Origin: Betaproteobacteria bacterium SCN2
Lineage (GTDB): Bacteria; Pseudomonadota; Gammaproteobacteria; Burkholderiales; Thiobacillaceae
Direction of reading: 5' to 3'
Assembly: GCA_008923285.1 (NCBI GenBank)
Contig: WBSG01000002.1
Coordinates: forward strand, 1-64,000
Length of the DNA: 64,000 nucleotides
Shown: piece by piece, positions 1 through 8,601 of the stretch
Numbering within the stretch: position 1 is the stretch's first letter
How the letters are laid out: each line of letters opens with the position of its first letter
Program-made: the position numbers and the translations under genes
The notes under the pieces: model-generated
The model's input: only the letters and a program-made list of their open reading frames with translations
Told to the model about the DNA's origin: nothing
Database searches by the model: none

Positions 1-54
1 AGCGCAGTAATGCGTTAAGCTAACCGATACTAATTGCCCGTCAGGCTTGATCCT
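1..54 (+). rRNA. rrl: 23S ribosomal RNA, 3' end only
   Basis: The first ~54 bases match the conserved 3' terminus of 23S rRNA (GCTAACCGATACTAAT followed by a GGCTT end, as in E. coli GCTAACCGGTACTAAT...GGCTTAACCTT). The rest of the gene lies left of the window. The exact 3' end is approximate. The AT-rich spacer from about 55 to 218 leads to the 5S gene in the usual rrn order. Confidence 0.9.
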
Positions 55-218
55 ATAATTTTGAGTGGCGCGTGCGACAAGCACGCAATTGAAAGCAACT
101 CAGCAGTTCGGTAACAACCAACCCAACCTTCTTCCAACAGTTAAAGCCACAGACTTAACCCATTGCGTCAGTGGCTGGACAACAGGCAAATGCCTCCCCA
201 GCCCCTGATCACCGTTAC

Positions 219-333
219 GTCTGACGACCATAGCAAGGTGGCACCACGCCTTCCCATCCCGAACAGGACCGTGAAACGCCTTCGCGCCAATGATAGTGAG
301 CACTGCGCTTGCGAAAGTAGGTCATCGTCAGAC
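219..333 (+). rRNA. rrf: 5S ribosomal RNA
   Basis: A 115-nt segment starting GTCTGACGACCATAGC and ending GGTCATCGTCAGAC. The first and last seven bases pair (GTCTGAC/GTCAGAC), giving helix I of 5S rRNA, and the internal CCCATCCCGAACAGGACCGT is the conserved loop B/helix III core. It is placed directly after the 23S end and before a strong terminator, so it closes the rRNA operon. Confidence 0.95.
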
Positions 334-342
334 ATCTACACC

Positions 343-372
343 AAAAAGCCCTCCACCAGGAGGGCTTTTTTA
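343..372 (+). terminator. rRNA operon terminator
   Basis: Stem AAGCCCTCC / GGAGGGCTT with an ACCA loop followed by a T tract, 10 nt after the 5S gene. Classical intrinsic terminator for the rrn transcript. The sequence from here to 607 has no convincing gene; it is relatively AT-rich and probably holds the promoter of the next gene. Confidence 0.9.
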
Positions 373-607
373 TTGGCAACAAATCAAAGAAACAACACCA
401 CCAGAGAAAAGACAGAAGCAGAACAGTCAATATCCAAAATGCGTGCTTGACAAAATAAATTGCCCTATAACTTTTGGCCTAATGAGGGGTTTGAGACGTA
501 TAACTTCTGACGGATGTCGGAATTTGGTTGAAACGGATAAGGTATGCGGGTGGGCTTTGCCCACATGCTGTACTTTCTCAAATCAATCTAATGGAGGCTA
601 TAAGAAG

Positions 608-895
608 ATGAAATTCACCCTGAAATTGTTTGCCATGCTGTTCTTGCTGGTCAGTTCGAGTTGGGCTGCGGTAAACATCAATACCGCCACTCAGTCAGAG
701 CTCGAAGGCGTAAAAGGTCTGGGCCCATCCAAGGCAAAGGCGATTATCGAATATCGCGAGAAGAATGGCCCTTTCAAGTCGGTCGATGATCTCGACAAGG
801 TCAAGGGATTTGGAAAACCCAGCGTCGAGAAACTGAAAGACGAGTTGTCAGTTGGGCAGAATGCAAGCAGGAGTGAGCCGAAGGCCTTGAGATAG
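608..895 (+). CDS. ComEA-like helix-hairpin-helix DNA-binding protein (secreted)
   Basis: A 95-residue protein. Residues 1-20 form a signal peptide (basic MKFTLK, then a hydrophobic stretch ending SSWA). Residues ~22-82 are a tandem helix-hairpin-helix domain of the ComEA type, with the family signature VNINTATQSEL, then GVKGLGPSKAKAI and KVKGFGKPSVEKL hairpins. ComEA proteins bind incoming double-stranded DNA in the periplasm during natural transformation; this short single-domain form is the common Gram-negative version. The start was chosen for the GGAGG at 593-597 upstream and because the signal peptide begins there; an open frame extends further upstream but without a plausible start. 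It stands alone after the rRNA operon, ending in a bidirectional terminator. The family assignment is firm, the role in competence is inferred. Confidence 0.88.
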   Translation: MKFTLKLFAMLFLLVSSSWAAVNINTATQSELEGVKGLGPSKAKAIIEYREKNGPFKSVDDLDKVKGFGKPSVEKLKDELSVGQNASRSEPKALR

Positions 896-913
896 GCGAG
901 AACACGGCAAAAG

Positions 914-944
914 AAAAAGGCTTGCATTTATGCAAGCCTTTTTT
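914..944. terminator. bidirectional terminator between comEA-like gene and tRNA-Arg
   Basis: Perfect 10-bp stem AAGGCTTGCA/TGCAAGCCTT with a TTTA loop, flanked by an A run on the left and a T run on the right. It can end transcription both of the plus-strand ComEA-like gene and of the minus-strand tRNA-Arg. Confidence 0.85.
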
Positions 945-950
945 GTTGGT

Positions 951-1027
951 TGGCGCGCCCGAAGAGATTCGAACTCCTGACCCCCTGGTTCGTAGCCAGG
1001 TACTCTATCCAGCTGAGCTACGGGCGC
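951..1027 (-). tRNA. tRNA-Arg (anticodon ACG)
   Basis: Read on the minus strand, a 77-nt cloverleaf: acceptor GCGCCCG/CGGGCGC, D arm with AGCTGGATAGAG, anticodon loop CTACGAA (ACG), T loop GTTCGAATC, discriminator G and encoded CCA. ACG is wobble-modified to ICG by TadA and reads CGU/CGC/CGA. Confidence 0.96.
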
Positions 1028-1128
1028 GCTGAGAAGGCAAAATTATACACAAAATCGGCTTCGTGAGCATAGGGAATTACAGGCTTTCGGTCGATTTATT
1101 GCACATGCTTTTTTGCGCTGTTCAAATG

Positions 1129-1155
1129 AAAAAAGCCCCGGTATGGGGCTTTTTG
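1129..1155 (-). terminator. intrinsic terminator downstream of tRNA-Ser
   Basis: Stem AGCCCC/GGGGCT with a 5-nt loop; on the minus strand it is followed by five T. It sits 5-30 nt after the 3' end of tRNA-Ser and so separates it from tRNA-Arg. Confidence 0.8.
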
Positions 1156-1159
1156 TTTT

Positions 1160-1253
1160 TGGCGGAGACGGAGGGATTCGAACCCTCGATGCAGGTTTAA
1201 GCCCGCATGCTCCCTTAGCAGGGGAGTACCTTCAACCTCTCGGCCACGTCTCC
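1160..1253 (-). tRNA. tRNA-Ser (anticodon GCT)
   Basis: Minus-strand cloverleaf of 94 nt with the long variable arm typical of class II tRNAs. Acceptor GGAGACG/CGTCTCC, anticodon loop CTGCTAA (GCT), T loop GGTTCGAATCC, discriminator G, encoded CCA. It follows lysC on the same strand with a 57-nt gap. Confidence 0.96.
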
Positions 1254-1310
1254 GGAAGTGAGGCGCAAGGATACCGGAAAACCGGCCCTTCCGCCACTCC
1301 AAAACGCTTC

Positions 1311-2537
1311 TCAGGCAGCCTTGTCGAGATTGAAGGCCTGATGCAGCACACGCACGGCGAGTTCCATGTACTTGTCTTCCACTACCACGGAAATCTTGAT
1401 CTCTGAGGTGGAAATCATCTGGATGTTGATGCCGTCGTTGGCCAGTGCCTCGAACATCTTGCGCGCAATGCCGACATGCGAGCGCATGCCGACTCCGACG
1501 ATGGAGACCTTGGCGATCTTGTCATCGCCGATGACTTCGCGTGCACCGATGGTGGCTGCGGTTTTCTTGCAGACATCCATGGCTTTGGCGAAATCGTTGC
1601 GGTGCACGGTAAAGGTGAAGTCGGTCGTGTTCTCATGCCCGACGTTCTGTACGATCATGTCCACATCGACATTGGCATCAGCCACCGGGCCGAGAATCTG
1701 ATACGCGATGCCGGGTTTGTCGGGCACGCCCAGAACGGTGATCTTGGCTTCGTCGCGATTGAAAGCGATGCCGGAAATGATGGCCTGTTCCATGTTTTTG
1801 TCTTCCTCGAAAGTAATCAGCGTGCCATCGCCTTCTTCTTCGAAGCTGGACAGCACGCGCAGTTTCACCTTGTATTTGCCGGCAAACTCTACCGAACGGA
1901 TCTGCAGAACCTTGGAGCCGAGGCTGGCCATTTCCAGCATCTCCTCGAAGGTGACGGTCCGTAGGCGGCGTGCTTCAGGCACTATTCGCGGATCGGTAGT
2001 GTAGACGCCATCGACGTCGGTATAGATCTGACATTCGTCGGCTTTCAAGGCCGCTGCCAGGGCGACGGCCGTGGTGTCGGAACCACCCCTGCCCAGCGTG
2101 GTGATATTGCCGTCGCTGTCGATGCCCTGAAAGCCGGCGACCACGACTACGTTGCCGTCGTTCAGATCAGTGCGCATCCTGGCGTCGGGGATGCTCTCGA
2201 TGCGTGCCTTGGTGAAGGCATTGTCGGTCCGGATGGGGACCTGCCAGCCGGTGTAGCTCCTGGATTTGATGCCGAGGTCCCGGAGCGCCATGGAAAGCAG
2301 CGCGATGGTGACCTGTTCCCCAGTGGAGATCATGACATCCATTTCTCGCGGGTCGGGGTTGGCCTGCATTTCCTTGGCCAGGGCGATGAGCCGGTTGGTC
2401 TCGCCGGACATCGCCGAGAGGACCACGACAACTTGATGGCCCCGGGCCCTGAACTTGGCCACTCTTTGCGCAACATTGCGGATGCGGTCGACGTTGCCAA
2501 CCGAGGTGCCGCCGTATTTCTGAACGATCAACGCCAT
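1311..2537 (-). CDS. lysC: aspartate kinase
   Basis: A 408-residue aspartokinase that phosphorylates L-aspartate with ATP, the first step toward lysine, methionine, threonine and diaminopimelate. Residues 1-~230 are the amino-acid-kinase fold, beginning with the diagnostic KYGGTSVG at residues 7-14 and including LGRGGSDTTAVALAAAL near residue 148. Residues ~260-400 hold two ACT domains (KITVLGVPDKPG and KVSIVGVGMRSHVG), the allosteric lysine/threonine feedback part. Length matches the 405-410-residue lysC/ask of beta- and gammaproteobacteria such as Pseudomonas; it is not fused to homoserine dehydrogenase. The gene precedes tRNA-Ser on the same strand. A methionine at the start of the regulatory half (MEQAIISG) could be an internal start for a separate beta subunit, as known in some Ask enzymes, but nothing here demonstrates that. 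Confidence 0.96.
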   Translation of the reverse strand: MALIVQKYGGTSVGNVDRIRNVAQRVAKFRARGHQVVVVLSAMSGETNRLIALAKEMQANPDPREMDVMISTGEQVTIALLSMALRDLGIKSRSYTGWQVPIRTDNAFTKARIESIPDARMRTDLNDGNVVVVAGFQGIDSDGNITTLGRGGSDTTAVALAAALKADECQIYTDVDGVYTTDPRIVPEARRLRTVTFEEMLEMASLGSKVLQIRSVEFAGKYKVKLRVLSSFEEEGDGTLITFEEDKNMEQAIISGIAFNRDEAKITVLGVPDKPGIAYQILGPVADANVDVDMIVQNVGHENTTDFTFTVHRNDFAKAMDVCKKTAATIGAREVIGDDKIAKVSIVGVGMRSHVGIARKMFEALANDGINIQMISTSEIKISVVVEDKYMELAVRVLHQAFNLDKAA

Positions 2538-2621
2538 TTGATGATTTGCGGACGGTAAAAAAAGACAATTCTACTGCAATTGGCGGATTTCCTCGCCCCC
2601 CGCGACGGGGCTTGCCGGGGC

Positions 2622-3935
2622 TTAATCGGCCTGGGCGGCATGCCGCTCGAACAAGGCGATGGATTCGACGTGGGCCGTGTGCGGGAACATGTTGGCGACT
2701 CCGGCAGCCTTGAGTGCATAGCCTTTGACATGGCAAAGGACTTCGGCATCGCGTGCCAGCGTCGACGGGTTGCAGGAGATATAGACGATGCGCTGCGGCG
2801 GCCCGTCAACGGGCAGGGATTTCACCAGTTCCATGGCGCCGTCACGCGGAGGATCGATCAGCAGCTTGTCGAAACCGCCCAGCGCTGCGTACTTTTCCGG
2901 TGTCATTTCGAACAGGTTGTCGACGGCGTATTCGACGTTGCCTATGCCGTTCAGGCGGGCATTCTCCTGTGCGCGGGCAGCCAGGTTCTTGCTGCCTTCG
3001 ATGCCGACGACCCGGGCCCCGGAGCGTGCAATGGGCAGGGTAAAGTTGCCCAGACCGCAGAAGAAGTCGGCGATGCGTTCATGCGGCTGGGGGGCCAGCA
3101 AGGCCAAGGCACGATGCACCAGGGCCCGGTTGATGTGCGGGTTGACCTGGGTGAACTCGGTGGGACGGAATGGATGCACCACATTAAACTCGGGCAGGCT
3201 GTATTGCAGCAGGGCAGCATTTTCCGGATGGAATGGCTCGGCGGTATCGGGGCCCTTGGGCTGCACCCAGATCTCCACGCCATGGCGGTCGGCGAAGGCG
3301 CGTACGATTTCCTTGTCTGCCTCGTTCCAGGGGGTCAGCAGGCGGAATACCAGCACCGTTGAAGTTTCGCCGATGGCCAGTTCAATCTGGGGAATGCGGT
3401 CGGAATTGGACAACTGCGGGATCAACTGGCGCATCGGCATGAATAGCGAAGCGACGTGCGGCGGCAGCACTTCGCAGGAGTGCATGTCGGCGATGAACCA
3501 GGATTTTTTTTCGTGAAAGCCGACCAGCGCACCGCCTTTCTTGTCGACCCGCTTTACGGAAAAGCGTGCGCGGTGACGGTATCCCCAGGCGGGCCCGTAC
3601 AGGGCGGGGAGGATGATTTCCGGCCTGATCTTGCCGATGCGCTGCAGGCTCTCTTCCAGGATGCGCTGCTTGGCCGCAACCTGCGCACTCACTTCCAGGT
3701 GCTGCAGCACGCAGCCGCCGCAGCGTCCGTAATGGGCGCATTTCGGCGAGGCACGCTGGCTGCTCGACTTGAGGATGCGCACGGCATTGGCGCTGTCGTA
3801 CTTGGGGTGCTTGCGGAAAACCGAGATCTCGGCGATTTCACCGGGTAGCGCACCATCGACGAAGGTGACTTTGCCGTCCACGCGGCTGATGCCGTGCCCC
3901 TCATGGTCGAGGGATTCGATTCGCACTGCCGTCAC
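2622..3935 (-). CDS. rlmD: 23S rRNA (uracil(1939)-C5)-methyltransferase
   Basis: A 437-residue RlmD/RumA enzyme that uses S-adenosylmethionine to make m5U1939 in 23S rRNA. An N-terminal TRAM domain (about residues 1-55, [17 protein letters not shown]) is followed by the cysteine set [10 protein letters not shown] that, with a later Cys, ligates a 4Fe-4S cluster. The C-terminal Rossmann methyltransferase has the SAM motif [25 protein letters not shown], and the catalytic SCNP motif. Only 2 nt separate its start from the stop of the upstream exonuclease gene, so the two are probably one transcript. An 84-nt gap separates it from lysC. Confidence 0.95.
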   Translation of the reverse strand: MTAVRIESLDHEGHGISRVDGKVTFVDGALPGEIAEISVFRKHPKYDSANAVRILKSSSQRASPKCAHYGRCGGCVLQHLEVSAQVAAKQRILEESLQRIGKIRPEIILPALYGPAWGYRHRARFSVKRVDKKGGALVGFHEKKSWFIADMHSCEVLPPHVASLFMPMRQLIPQLSNSDRIPQIELAIGETSTVLVFRLLTPWNEADKEIVRAFADRHGVEIWVQPKGPDTAEPFHPENAALLQYSLPEFNVVHPFRPTEFTQVNPHINRALVHRALALLAPQPHERIADFFCGLGNFTLPIARSGARVVGIEGSKNLAARAQENARLNGIGNVEYAVDNLFEMTPEKYAALGGFDKLLIDPPRDGAMELVKSLPVDGPPQRIVYISCNPSTLARDAEVLCHVKGYALKAAGVANMFPHTAHVESIALFERHAAQAD

Positions 3936-3937
3936 GA

Positions 3938-4732
3938 CTATTCCTTCCAGGCGGCAAGAAAAGCCTGCCAGTGCGCGCCATCCATGGCCTGCAATGCGGC
4001 GCGGACCCTCGCGGCTTCACCGTGGTAGGCCTCGGTGGTCAGCGCCCCGCGCATGTGTTCGAAGCGCAGGTAGAGCAGGTAGGTGTTGGCGACGTCGGTT
4101 TCGCAGTAATCGCAAATTTCACCCAGTTTGCCGGCCTCGAAGGCGTGCCAGACCTGGCTCCCGTCCATGCCCAGCTTGCCCGGGAAGCCGCACAGCTTGG
4201 CGAGTTCGTCCAGCGGCGCATTGGCGCGCGGCTGATACATGGCGAGCTGATCCATGAGGTCGAGGTGGCGGGTGTGGTAGCGGTTGAGATAGTTGTTCCA
4301 TTTGAAGTCCTTGTCCTCTTCGCCCCATTCCCAGTAGCGTTGTGCCGTGATGCCATGCATCAGGCCGCGGTAGTGGAGAACAGGCAGATCGAAGCCGCCG
4401 CCGTTCCAGGACACCAGTTGCGGGGTGTACTTTTCGATGCCGTCATAGAAGCGCTGGACGATATCATGTTCGGACTCGCCATCACGGCCCAGTGTCCACA
4501 CCCGGAACTGGTCGCCCAGTCGCAGTGCGCAGGAGATTGCCACGATGCGATGCAGGTAGTGGGGCAAAAATTCGCTGCCAGTGGCCTGTCTGCGCTGCAG
4601 CAGGGCCATCTCTGCGATCTCGCTGTCCGGGATGCCTGCAGGGAGGTCGTGCAGGCGGGCAAAGCCGGCAGTATCGGGGATGGTTTCGATATCAAAGACA
4701 AGTACGGGGGTCACAATCAACGGCCCAGGCAA
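3938..4732 (-). CDS. predicted 3'-5' exonuclease, DNA polymerase B exonuclease-like
   Basis: A 264-residue protein of the stand-alone PolB-type proofreading exonuclease family (DNA_pol_B_exo2). The DEDD catalytic residues can be seen: DIE in VFDIETIPD (residues ~13-21), [11 protein letters not shown] (~109-120), and the C-terminal [13 protein letters not shown] (Exo III-like, ~210-222). This predicts a two-metal-ion 3'-5' exonuclease acting on nucleic acid, with unknown physiological substrate. It sits directly upstream of rlmD with a 2-nt gap. No polymerase domain is present. Function beyond exonuclease fold is not known to me. Confidence 0.85.
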   Translation of the reverse strand: MPGPLIVTPVLVFDIETIPDTAGFARLHDLPAGIPDSEIAEMALLQRRQATGSEFLPHYLHRIVAISCALRLGDQFRVWTLGRDGESEHDIVQRFYDGIEKYTPQLVSWNGGGFDLPVLHYRGLMHGITAQRYWEWGEEDKDFKWNNYLNRYHTRHLDLMDQLAMYQPRANAPLDELAKLCGFPGKLGMDGSQVWHAFEAGKLGEICDYCETDVANTYLLYLRFEHMRGALTTEAYHGEAARVRAALQAMDGAHWQAFLAAWKE

Positions 4733-4757
4733 TAAAACGAGGATTTTACCGCGCCAG

Positions 4758-6065
4758 TCAGATCAGGCGCGAACCGGTATCTTCGGCAGTCACGGCCGCC
4801 TCGACATGTGAAGCGGCGACGCTATCGAGTGAGATGCCGAGTTCGCCGGAAAGCCGGGACATCAGCTCGCCATCCTGATGTTCGCAGGCATGGGCGAGAC
4901 GAAGCAGCTTGTTGATGGCGGTATCCTGTCCGGCCAGGCTCTCATAAACATTGCGGGACAGGCCGACGCGGCGGTAGAGCTGGTTCACCGATATGGAGAA
5001 TGCAGCAGGAAATGTGGAGAAAAGGCCGGCCTCGAATGCCTCATCCGGTTCAGTGATGCCTGAAACCGAACCTGCCAGCTTGCCCATCAGCAATGCACGG
5101 GCAAGGGCAACCTGGGCGTAGAGCCGGTTGTCGGCGGTGACCGGCGAGCCGGCGAGCGCAGTCAGAATGGCAACGCGCTGCGAGCGCTTGCTGCCCATCT
5201 TGATCATGGCATGGGCGGCAGAGTCCGCCTCGGTGCTCAAGCCGCCGGCCATGGAGTGTGCGATGCGCATCAATTGAGATTCGAGCGAAGGGTTCAGCCG
5301 CATGAACTGGATCAGGCTGGGCAGGGCATCGCGCATGGCGACAGCGGCTAGTTCCATGCGCAGGTCATGGTCGGGTTTGGCATTGGGGGCTGCGCGGGGG
5401 CCGGTGAAGTACTCGCCCATGAACCAGCTGGAGTCGGGCCAGCGGGCCAGTTCGAATTCGCGGCTGATGTTCTGCACGATGATTCGGCCAGCGCGCAGGC
5501 TTGCCGGACTGGCATTCGAGGGAATGCGCTGATAGTGCCATGCGCTCGTCGAAACGTCAGGTTCAGGCGCTTCCAGGCAGAATTTCATGCCTGCGGAAGC
5601 AGCGAGCCTTTCGGCCTGTTCGGCGACTTTGGCATCGGCATCGTTCAGTATCCAGACGATGCCGGGGTGGGCAAGCTGGGCCAGCGCTTCCGAGAACATC
5701 ACGTCACGACTGATTTTCACGAATAGGAGCTGGTCGCTGAGCAGGCCATCCTGGGAGAGTGAATACAGGCCGGTCAGCAGCATGTCCTCATGCATGCGCT
5801 TGAGTTCTTCGGGCTGCTTGCTAGCGGTATCCTGCCCGCGCAGCACCAGTTCGCGCGCCACGACCCGGCCCTTGCCGTCGAACATGGGCTCGAAGGAAAG
5901 GAAGCGGTTGCGCAGGTCTTCTTCTCGCACCGGACTGGGCGCATTTTCCCCCCCGACATGTGTTACCACCCCGGAACTGAGAGCCAGGGTGTCCACACCA
6001 CCGCCTTTGCTGCCTGAAGAAGCCATGTGTGCCGGTTTTGGAATGTTATTCTCAGCCGCTATCAT
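4758..6065 (-). CDS. EAL-HDOD regulatory protein with degenerate EAL domain
   Basis: A 435-residue protein of the YuxH-like EAL+HDOD family. Residues ~45-215 resemble an EAL domain but the signature Glu-Ala-Leu is replaced by ELVLRGQ, and the metal-binding residues of active c-di-GMP phosphodiesterases are not evident, so it is probably non-catalytic. Residues ~220-410 are the HDOD domain (alpha-helical, HD-related: LIQFMRLNPSLESQLMRIAHS), a scaffold in signalling proteins controlling motility, pili and twitching in relatives. The first ~40 residues are low-complexity and poorly conserved in appearance, so the start could instead be the ATG at 6026. It is divergent from pgl with about 30 nt between starts. 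Confidence 0.82.
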   Translation of the reverse strand: MIAAENNIPKPAHMASSGSKGGGVDTLALSSGVVTHVGGENAPSPVREEDLRNRFLSFEPMFDGKGRVVARELVLRGQDTASKQPEELKRMHEDMLLTGLYSLSQDGLLSDQLLFVKISRDVMFSEALAQLAHPGIVWILNDADAKVAEQAERLAASAGMKFCLEAPEPDVSTSAWHYQRIPSNASPASLRAGRIIVQNISREFELARWPDSSWFMGEYFTGPRAAPNAKPDHDLRMELAAVAMRDALPSLIQFMRLNPSLESQLMRIAHSMAGGLSTEADSAAHAMIKMGSKRSQRVAILTALAGSPVTADNRLYAQVALARALLMGKLAGSVSGITEPDEAFEAGLFSTFPAAFSISVNQLYRRVGLSRNVYESLAGQDTAINKLLRLAHACEHQDGELMSRLSGELGISLDSVAASHVEAAVTAEDTGSRLI

Positions 6066-6095
6066 GCCATTACCGGACTGATGATGGAATCAAGC

Positions 6096-6773
6096 ATGCA
6101 AGCTGATTGGCATATGTACCCTGATCGCGAATCGCTGCTCAGGGCTGCTCTGGAGATCGTCAGGCAATGCGAGGCCGGCAGCGACGATGCCTTCTCCGTC
6201 GTGCTTGCCGGTGGGCAAACGCCGCTGGAACTCTATCGAATGCTGGCGCACGAGCCGATGCAATGGGCCAAATGGCAGGTGTACCTTGGTGACGAGCGCT
6301 GCCTGCCGCCGGGTCATGCCGACCGCAACAGCCTGCAGGCGAGGCTTGCCTGGCTGGACCATGTTCCCATCCCGGCCGGGCATGTTCATGTGCCGCCGGC
6401 GGAACTCGGACCGGTCGAGGCGGCCTCATGCTATGTCGATCAGCTCAAGGCGGTCGGCGAGTTCGATCTCGTCCTGCTGGGTCTCGGTGAAGACGGCCAT
6501 ACTGCCAGCCTGTTTCCCGGCCGTGAACTGGGCGAGGAGAGCCGGTCGCCGGATGTTCTGGCGGTGCTTGATGCGCCGAAACCGCCGCCGCAGAGGATCA
6601 GCCTGTCCGCGCAGCGCCTGTCGCGTGCGCGAACCGTGCTGTTTCTGGTGACGGGCGAGGGGAAGCGCGAAGCCGTCAGGCGCTGGCGGGGTGGGGAACG
6701 GATCCCGGCGAGCCGGATTCACGCACGACAAAGGCTGATCGTCCTGGCCGACGAAGCGGCATATAACGAATAG
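6096..6773 (+). CDS. pgl: 6-phosphogluconolactonase
   Basis: A DevB-type lactonase that hydrolyses 6-phosphogluconolactone in the oxidative pentose-phosphate pathway. Seen motifs: LAGGQTPLELYRML (residues ~31-44), YLGDERCLPPGHADRNS (~62-78) and LLGLGEDGHTASLFPG (~128-143), which together form the sugar-phosphate site. In-frame ATGs at 6081 and 6084 are alternative starts; 6096 gives 225 residues with the usual short leader before WHMYPD and has GGA 8-10 nt upstream. The expected partners zwf and edd are not here, but pgi is 2 kb downstream on the other strand. Confidence 0.93.
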   Translation: MQADWHMYPDRESLLRAALEIVRQCEAGSDDAFSVVLAGGQTPLELYRMLAHEPMQWAKWQVYLGDERCLPPGHADRNSLQARLAWLDHVPIPAGHVHVPPAELGPVEAASCYVDQLKAVGEFDLVLLGLGEDGHTASLFPGRELGEESRSPDVLAVLDAPKPPPQRISLSAQRLSRARTVLFLVTGEGKREAVRRWRGGERIPASRIHARQRLIVLADEAAYNE

Positions 6774-6791
6774 CACACCTAGGAGATACAC

Positions 6792-8231
6792 ATGAGGCAT
6801 AGCCAATTCCTGACCGCCTTGATCGCAGCGGGGCTCATGAGCGGCGCGCTGTCTGCGCCGCAGGGCGAGCGGCTCACGACCCGCGCCGACCAGCGCGAGG
6901 TCGCCGTCACCATCTACAACGAGAATCTCGCGCTGGTGAAGGACGGCCGCAAGCTCGGACTCGACCGGGGCGCAAATCAGCTGGCCTGGCGCGAGGTGTC
7001 CGCGCAGATGCGTCCGGAAACCGCCCTGCTGCGCAGCCTGTCCAATCCTGGCGGCCTCAGGCTGATCGAGCAGAATTTCGATTTCGACCTGCTGACGCCA
7101 CAGAAGCTGCTGGAAAAATATGTCGGCCGCGAGGTCACGGTCATCAGCGTCAATCCTGCCAGCGGCGCCGAGAAGCGCGAGACCGCCACCGTGCTGGCGA
7201 CCAATGGCGGCGTGGTGCTCAAGTTTGCCGACCGCATCGAAACCGGCGTGCCGGGACGTCTGGCCTTTTCCGGCGTGCCCGACAATCTCCGCGACAAGCC
7301 AACGCTGGTGATTTCCCTGGCCAGCGCATCTTCCGGCGAGCAGAACCTGGAGCTTTCCTATCTCACCGGCGGACTGTCCTGGAAGGCGGATTACGTCGCC
7401 GAACTGAACGAAAAGGATGACCGTCTCGACATCAACGGCTGGGTCACGCTCACCAATCGCAGCGGGACCGCCTATCCCAACGCACGGCTGCAACTGGTGG
7501 CGGGCGACGTCAACCGGGTGCAGGATGAACTGGCGCGAGGGCGCCCCGTGCCGCTGATGGCGAAGACCGCCATGGCGGAGGCTGCGGACATGAGCCAGGA
7601 GGCCCTGTTCGAATATCATCTCTACACGCTGGAACGGCCCACCACTATCGCCGACAACCAGACCAAGCAGGTTGCGCTGATGAGCGCGGCCGCAGTGCCG
7701 GTGAAAAAGGAATTGCTGTTCACGGGCCAGAACTATTACTACTCCGGCCAGTATGGCGAGCTTGGCCAGAAACTGAAGGCAGGCGTGTTCGTCGAGTTCG
7801 CCAACAAGGGCGAAGGCCTTGGCATTCCGTTGCCCAAGGGTGTGGTGCGCGTGTACAAGAAAGACAGCAAGGGCAATGCGCAATTCATCGGCGAGGACCG
7901 CATCGATCACACGCCGAAGAACGAATCCGTGCGCCTGAAACTGGGCGATGCCTTCGACGTGACCGCTGACCGCAAGCAGACCGATTTCAAGAAGCTGGCG
8001 GGTACGTCGCGCTACAACTATGTGTTCGAAAGCGCCTATCAGGTCACCATCAAGAACGCCAAGAGCGAGGCGGTGACGGTCAAGGTGGCAGAGCCGATGC
8101 CTGGCGACTGGCAGGTGCAGTCCGAGTCCCACCCCCATGCAAAGGTGTCTTCGGACACTGCGGTGTGGAACATCACCGTGCCGGCCGAAGGCAAAACCGT
8201 GCTGAGCTACCGCGTACTGGTGAGGTATTGA
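6792..8231 (+). CDS. DUF4139 domain-containing secreted protein
   Basis: A 479-residue protein with an N-terminal signal peptide (residues 1-~22, ending LSA). The mature protein is the DUF4139 fold: an N-terminal beta-rich part with VTIYNENLALVKD (~38-50) and a C-terminal part with LSYLTGGLSWKADYVAEL (~187-204) and the terminal beta sandwich ending TVLSYRVLVRY. Relatives are annotated as mucoidy-inhibitor-like or as secreted proteins of unknown biochemical function. A strong AGGAGA at 6781-6786, 5 nt before the ATG, fixes the start. It follows pgl by 18 nt and is followed by a 115-residue protein after 3 nt, so the three may form one transcript. I cannot assign a function. Confidence 0.85.
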   Translation: MRHSQFLTALIAAGLMSGALSAPQGERLTTRADQREVAVTIYNENLALVKDGRKLGLDRGANQLAWREVSAQMRPETALLRSLSNPGGLRLIEQNFDFDLLTPQKLLEKYVGREVTVISVNPASGAEKRETATVLATNGGVVLKFADRIETGVPGRLAFSGVPDNLRDKPTLVISLASASSGEQNLELSYLTGGLSWKADYVAELNEKDDRLDINGWVTLTNRSGTAYPNARLQLVAGDVNRVQDELARGRPVPLMAKTAMAEAADMSQEALFEYHLYTLERPTTIADNQTKQVALMSAAAVPVKKELLFTGQNYYYSGQYGELGQKLKAGVFVEFANKGEGLGIPLPKGVVRVYKKDSKGNAQFIGEDRIDHTPKNESVRLKLGDAFDVTADRKQTDFKKLAGTSRYNYVFESAYQVTIKNAKSEAVTVKVAEPMPGDWQVQSESHPHAKVSSDTAVWNITVPAEGKTVLSYRVLVRY

Positions 8232-8234
8232 GCC

Positions 8235-8582
8235 ATGCAGAAACTGGGCAGATCGCGCGATGCCTGGAATACCCCGGCATTCAGGGATGTCTTCAAGCGC
8301 GAGGCGGGACAGCTCGGCGTGGCAGTCCTGCCGCTGCAGCAGGGACTATCGCGCAGCAGCCATGTCAGCGGTAGCAAATACGAGGTGGTGGTGCTCAACG
8401 CTTCGGAGGATGCCCAGCGCATCCTGGTCAAGGCCGGCGTCTTCTACAATGGCATCATCGCCGGCTGCAGTTGCGCCGATGACCCCACGCCGGTGGACGA
8501 GCAGACTGAATACTGCGTGCTCCAGTTCGGTATCGACAAGCGCACCGCCGAGGCCGAAATCACGCTGCTCGACGAGGACTAG
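8235..8582 (+). CDS. conserved hypothetical protein, 115 residues
   Basis: A small acidic, soluble protein with no signal peptide or membrane segment. Features seen: a predicted alpha/beta region GSKYEVVVLNASEDAQRILV (residues ~45-64), then a cysteine pair in AGCSCADDP (~78-86) and a third cysteine in EYCVLQFGID (~94-103). The start lies 3 nt after the DUF4139 stop, which indicates co-translation or at least co-transcription with it. I recognise no catalytic motif. The spacing of CxC plus a later Cys could suit metal binding, which is speculation. Coding use matches its neighbours. Confidence 0.75.
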   Translation: MQKLGRSRDAWNTPAFRDVFKREAGQLGVAVLPLQQGLSRSSHVSGSKYEVVVLNASEDAQRILVKAGVFYNGIIAGCSCADDPTPVDEQTEYCVLQFGIDKRTAEAEITLLDED

Positions 8583-8601
8583 GGCGAGTTGACTCGACCG
8601 C

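Noticed and set aside
447-471. Promoter TTGACA ... TATAAC before the ComEA-like gene
   Set aside because: Spacer is only 13 nt; no good -10 at 16-18 nt, so I do not list it.
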